Shown: positions 58,928-64,000 of the stretch, piece after piece | How the letters are laid out: every line of letters begins with the position of its first letter | Numbering within the stretch: position 1 is the stretch's first letter | DNA from: Brachyhypopomus gauderio | Taxonomy: Eukaryota > Chordata > Actinopteri > Gymnotiformes > Hypopomidae | Direction of reading: 5' to 3' | DNA length: 64,000 nt | NCBI RefSeq assembly: GCF_052324685.1 | Contig: NC_135221.1 | Span: forward strand, 5,571,739 to 5,635,738 | The notes under the pieces: generated by a model | Told to the model about the DNA's origin: nothing | The model's database searches: none | What the model saw: the letters and a program-made list of their open reading frames with translations, nothing else | Program-made: the position numbers and the translations under genes

Positions 58928-61034
58928 GAGCACCGGCACTTCTGCCAATACCAAATTAGAATTGACTTGGAGAAGTTTTGCTTCATGGGGGAAAAAAAAA
59001 CAAAACTTAGTGGAAACTTTTGGCATGAGTTATCCTAAAACACCGGAATGAAAAATCAAATTCAGACCAAAGGGCATGCTGTTAAAATTTTAAGTTTAAT
59101 TCTTAACAGACAAGGTGATTTATAGATCATTGCTTGCAGTCATCATTAAAAAAGAGAAAAATCAACTGTGCCCTCAACACGTTCTTTTAGTCTATAATTC
59201 CAAGCCCTCTTTAAAGCGTGTGAAAGCCCAAGAGTGTGAAAGCACATTTCTGGTTATATCAGACAGAATGAAGCTCAGGGGTTGACTGGGTGGGTGGTGT
59301 TAGAGTCAGGCAAGCAGTTCAGATCCAGAGCAGAGTCCTGGCCCTCCGGCCCTGTTTAACTTTCCTGCATCCTTACTCCCAGTGTGACAGCAGCGGGGGA
59401 TGCTGAAGTCAGCAAGATTAAATGATAAATTGAATGCAAATCAATGGCAATCTGTTACGTCTTTTTGCACCTTCTCTATAAATCTTCTCTAATCTGCCCT
59501 CCGCAGGTGCTCCAAGCTTCCCGGGTACTGAGTCAAAATGCCACCGATGCGAAGTGCACAGCAAATTACGTAGGAATTACAGCGACATGGAGTCCACTGT
59601 TTATGCCTGTATTCATGCTTCTGCGTCCACTTACTTCTACAAAATTATTGAAAATTATTGGTAGTGCAATTTCAGAAATGCGTAGAAAGAGACTTTCCGA
59701 ATTGTGAGGAAAATGGCCTTTCAAACGCACATGATAGGGTTGTTAGTGCGTGGTCGTGCATCAGACCGAAAACAGAGAACTGCACAGTACAGACTTCCTA
59801 ATCTCTAAGTGTGGCTAATCTAAGGATAACGTGTTGACTAAATAAATCCATCCTATAGGAAACCCATGACAAAAAGTAACTCTAAATGGTTTGGCCAACA
59901 CTGCCATTTTCGCAAAGTAGACAACGCGGCGTAATCATGTTTTCCTCTTTCCTGAGCAGTGTAATTTGCTGAAAGTGAGCGAGTGCTTAGCTGAACCCTT
60001 CTTAGCTGCTGAGCCATGAATCAACCAACAGAATTCTGCCAAAAAATGTTCTAATATTAACTTATTATTCGTCCGACAAAGCACAAATTTGCATTAGCCT
60101 ATGATCAAATTAACAAGATAGCATTGAGGATTACTTTAAAACAATGTGTAATTTTCAGGACATAAATAAACAACATGTACCATAAATTAGTAATGTGTCA
60201 ATGTACACATTTAGGGCAGTGAAATTGGGTCAGAATTGGATTGAAGATTGCTTACCGACATATATGTTTGAAAAGGCTAGTGTAAGGCAGGTGGTACCGT
60301 ACCCCAGGTGCCTTACCTTAAATATCACAACTTGAACAACCCAATTTCAAAAGATTTAATAAATGATTTAAGACTATTCACTGTCACCAGCAATGTTTCA
60401 GATTTCCACGCTACCCTGTCCTCCCACACAATTTTCAGTCCTAGCTTTCATCTTGTGCCGTGCCTCTCAGCCTCCTCAGATAAGATAGCAAATTATTCTG
60501 TAAGAACAGGTAATTATCACATTAATTGGATTTCCGTCCCCAATATATTGCTTGTCCCCTTTCAGCCTTTATTACAGATGTGACAAAACCAACATGCGAT
60601 ATGTTATTCATAGGTAGGTCATTCATTCAAACATGCAACACACAAGAGGTTCCCCATTTCCAGTAACATTTGGAAAATCGGTAATACTAGTTGGAGTATA
60701 ACTATAATAATTACAGTGTAATATAAAGAGTATCAATGTTTAATAAGCACTTTATTATTCTTCACTGACATGATGGAATCAGTAAGGCATTTGGAGGAAA
60801 TACAGATAAATTAGAGTGTAAATGTATTATAACACAGTACACAGTTTCACAGTAATTATTTGCATAGTTACACTGTTCCTTAGATTCGCCCCCAAATTAT
60901 TGAGAACAGAATACGATAGTAATTTAATAACTGCATACCTATTTGTTATTAGACATACTCTTCATTGCTGATGGCAGATTACAATAGTGTCATTTCACCA
61001 TTCACAGTTGTTAATAAAATCATCAAAGTTTGTT

Positions 61035-61037
<3 letters not shown>

Positions 61038-61091
<54 letters not shown>
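61038..61091. repeat. (GT)n microsatellite
   Basis: About 26 GT units. Confidence 0.95.
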
Positions 61092-61092
<1 letters not shown>

Positions 61093-63520
61093 CATACTCA
61101 TTTTCCAAAAGTTTTTTTCTGTTTTTTCCAAAGTGAGCAAAAATTTCACATTTTCAAAAGTTTGAAGAACTTTAGTGTAGTGATAAATTAAACAAATTCA
61201 TCTCCCAGACATACATATTTTATGTGGTTATTGACTGAAGATCAAAAAGAGGCAAACCATACATTTCCTCTTAAAGGAAACGACTGTGTGTAATGAGTGC
61301 TCTCTTCAGACTGCAGGATAGTTTAAGGGTCCTGAATGAGAAGACTGAGCAGATCAGAATATTGCAACATTCCTTTTTGCTTCGTGCCCAACGCTTTCTA
61401 ATGAAGCCTTCAGATCATTTTTGGCTATGAAGATGAGCATGCAGAGAAGATGTTATACCATGAGGGAATATTATTTTGAGGATGTATGGAGAGGCATCAC
61501 GAGTCTCGTGCTTTTCTATATTCACCAAGTGGATCTGAATGCAAATGAAATTTTAAGACATGACGGTAAAGTGCCTGGGAACCCTCAGTTCTGAGAGTTT
61601 GCTTAGCAACTTGTTCAATATCCAATCAGAGCAGATCTTACAGCTGCCACACTGTGTAACCACCCTTTGCATTGGTAACGTCAGTGCCAATACAGCGAAT
61701 ACATTATCTGCAATGATACTGCTAATTTAGTTTGACAAGACCCATCACACTTTCTTTTGAAAGGTTACTACAAAATTGCAGTAATTAAAATATATAAACC
61801 TAATTGTTTATCACAGTGTTCAATGGATTAAAACACTATCTAGTGCATTTTAATTAAGTGATTGAATCATAATTGTGCTATTGATATTCCACATATTGGA
61901 TTGAACAGCTTGTAATACAGAATGCCTACCAAAGTGGCAATAATGCTCCTTCTTGCTAAGGGACAAAGAGAAATGAGGGCAGCTGAATTGTAAGCCATGG
62001 ACAAAATTCAGTGACACATTTCCAACATGATTTCCACAGTAGGGAGTTTTCACACATAAGAGCAATTCTCACGTCACGACAGGATTTTGAAAAAGATTAT
62101 GCTTCTGCCAGAGGATGATACTTGTGCCAGTTGAAATTGGTATAATGAGGTTCACCCATGGACTTCATAATAAAAGTTCATCTATTAAAGTGCTCCACAA
62201 ACACTATCAGACCTGTTTGTGTTTACACAGTGAGGATGACTCAGTGCTACTGGGTACGTCTTTGTTATAGCACCAATTGCTTGGTTTCTGCTTTTCTAGT
62301 GTCCGTCTCATTACATGATCACTATACATAATTTATAGGTTTCTTTCTGTATCATTCCGTGTGAATCAGGGGAATACAAATGAGCACATTCGCTTTAACA
62401 AATAAAATTGTTGAAGTTCAGCTCACTGGAAACAACTAGAACCCCGTTTATGATAAGCTACCCCCAGGTAGACTGTCAAAAAATAGATCAGACATATCCT
62501 GGCACACTTAAGACTGCCAGATGTATATCTGAAATAGAATCTTCTTTTCTGCTCCCCCCCCCACTATCCAGGTAAGACAGCACTTTTCTTGCAAACACTA
62601 GCTTCCATTACATGACTTTGCAAACCTAAACATGTAAATCCATTTTGCAAATGTAATTCGGCAGTTGTTTTTAATCTCCACAGGATTCCTCTGTGATTTA
62701 CAGATTTCAGCACTATTCAGTTTGACCACACTAAGATCAACATAGCACTCCTCCCTGCATAGTAAATGTACAATCAGACCACAAGATTGGACTAAAACTA
62801 TTCCAACGTCTTGATACGGATCATACTGAAAACAAGGAGTAAACATCATTAACATTTCTAATTTTATAATAATATCTGGTTGTTAAAATAAAAGTTAAAT
62901 TAACTTTCAAAAATGAAAAAAATATGTAAGGTTAAATTGACTTCGAAATAAAGATTTTAGGCTTCATTTAATAATCACTGTCATATGTATGCCAGGTACA
63001 AGACATCCACCTACAATAACTTTACATATGGGTGAGACATTGCAAATGCAATACATATGTCTTAACATGCAATTTTGGTTACACAGTACTATATAGAACT
63101 TTTTATCAAGTATAATCACATGCTTTCAAAATGTACAAAAGTAAAAGAAATCTATTTTTAAAAGTGTAGTAGAAGGCATAATCACAAAATAATGAATAAA
63201 ATGAATAGTACTCAAGTCCAAATAAAAGTAAATTTTTTACGCAGTGTGACGTACGTTTTGCTCTACTTCCTTTGCAACTTTAACTGGAGGATAAACCAAA
63301 AATAAATCCCTTTAAAAAGTGCAATATTTTACCTTGCATTTTGTAATTGGCTAAATCTACAAAGATCTGACAAACAGACTACTTCATAGCCTACTTCGTA
63401 TAACCTACTTCATGCTTGTCTCAGTTGGCCAAATGATTTAACCGATGCTAAATGATAATGAATTAACTTTGTCCGACGTTGGCTCTTCTTAAATTGCACC
63501 TTCGAGTCTATTCGGATATA

Positions 63521-63925
63521 AGGCAGCTGTCTTCACCTTTTAGAACGGAAAACTTACAACAGGTAAAGACCCGGCGGAATTACACTCGTGCAGCAGGGCG
63601 CGACTGGGGGCTCACAACAGCCTATGCAATAACTCATGGTACCATAAAGAAGCTTTGATTGTCACATCAGGCTTAGAAAAGGCTTCGGTGATTGATGACA
63701 TCACCTAGAGGCATCGCAGTCTGTTCCTACGTAAGAGCGTCGTCGAGCAGGGACAGAGCGCGCGGGGGAACGGTCCGACGTTATTCACGCGCACCGGGCA
63801 GTGCAAGGGGACAGTGGAAAGACAGCAAAAGGACTTTTGAGGAATTCGTACACGCGAACTGTTGATAGTTTTCTGCTGATAAGTTCATTAAACTCTTGTG
63901 AGGAGTACATTTCTTGGTTGATATG
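63521..63925 (+). promoter_or_regulatory. Candidate promoter and first exon at the right edge
   Basis: CpGs become dense at 63560-63800. A TATA-like GATATAAGG lies at about 63516 and a CRE-like TGACATCA at about 63697. Two plus-strand donors follow: CAACAG|GTAAAG (about 63559) and GATATG|GTGAGT (63925). In the second case an exon would end exactly after an ATG. The gene itself lies to the right and cannot be named. Confidence 0.4.
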
Positions 63926-64000
63926 GTGAGTATTTGCATAATTTAAAAAGAAATCAAAAGTACTAAGACAATGGAGCATTTTTGAATTGCGCATCTGTGC

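Larger units (their letters stand above)
55804..63520. other. Intergenic or intronic stretch without recognised exons
   Basis: Open frames are short. A minus-strand frame at 57344-57799 with several Cys (CSLCERPR, CVFCLG) is not recognised. An 18-base C run lies at 58404-58421. If the 55.6-kb first exon is real, this may be its first intron. Confidence 0.4.

Noticed and set aside
58631-59051. Glu-Arg-rich and Leu-Ser-rich frames
   Set aside because: Translations of the GA microsatellite.
59444-59707. Acceptor-like CCCTCCGCAG followed by an 87-codon frame
   Set aside because: No partner exon and no known protein. A single splice-like site is not enough.

Overview
The window is from a vertebrate nuclear genome, almost certainly a teleost fish. 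Three intron-rich genes are recognisable by protein similarity, all on the minus strand, in the order mtus1 - fgl1 - asah1. This order and orientation match the block on human 8p22. The spaces between exons hold fish-type mobile DNA: L2-like LINEs, a tRNA-derived SINE with an L2-type tail, Tc1, hAT, an ISL2EU/Harbinger-type element and an LTR element. The species cannot be named from the sequence.

Layout. 1-26.1 kb: 5' two thirds of mtus1 (microtubule-associated coiled-coil protein; its C-terminal exons lie left of the window), with a long-isoform start at 20217 and two internal first exons: an ATIP1-type one at 10.6 kb and a new candidate at 3.78 kb encoding an MGCSGS N-terminus. 26.13-30.27 kb: a complete two-gene DNA transposon with AT/AT flanks. 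Its inward-facing genes encode a THAP/helix-turn-helix transposase that has lost the DDE core, and an intact SWIM + YqaJ nuclease. 30.8-33.3 kb: complete fgl1 (309 codons, 7 exons) with a tRNA-Ala(CGC) gene in one intron. 34.1-36.3 kb: a 31-bp tandem array and two LINE 3' fragments. 37.8-42.7 kb: complete asah1 (acid ceramidase, 390 codons, 14 exons). One of its introns carries a nested stack of transposons, and exons 4-5 are bracketed by a near-perfect inverted repeat. 42.7-52.4 kb: no recognised gene. 52.46-54.95 kb: a young non-autonomous LTR element (two 339-bp LTRs, TTCAT target duplication) carrying a repetitive acidic ORF. 55.5-64 kb: no recognised protein gene, but a GC-rich first-exon-like segment at 55.6 kb and another at the right edge, both on the plus strand.

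The exon models were built by hand from splice signals. They are supported by uninterrupted phase agreement through every junction and by total lengths close to the human proteins. The host genes have unrelated jobs: microtubule regulation, a secreted liver fibrinogen-like ligand, and lysosomal sphingolipid breakdown. They form a conserved syntenic block, not a pathway. The most unusual items are the core-deleted transposase beside an intact nuclease gene, a palindromic repeat family whose arms match within each copy but not between copies, the inverted repeat around asah1 exons 4-5, the LTR-element ORF, and the extra mtus1 first exon.
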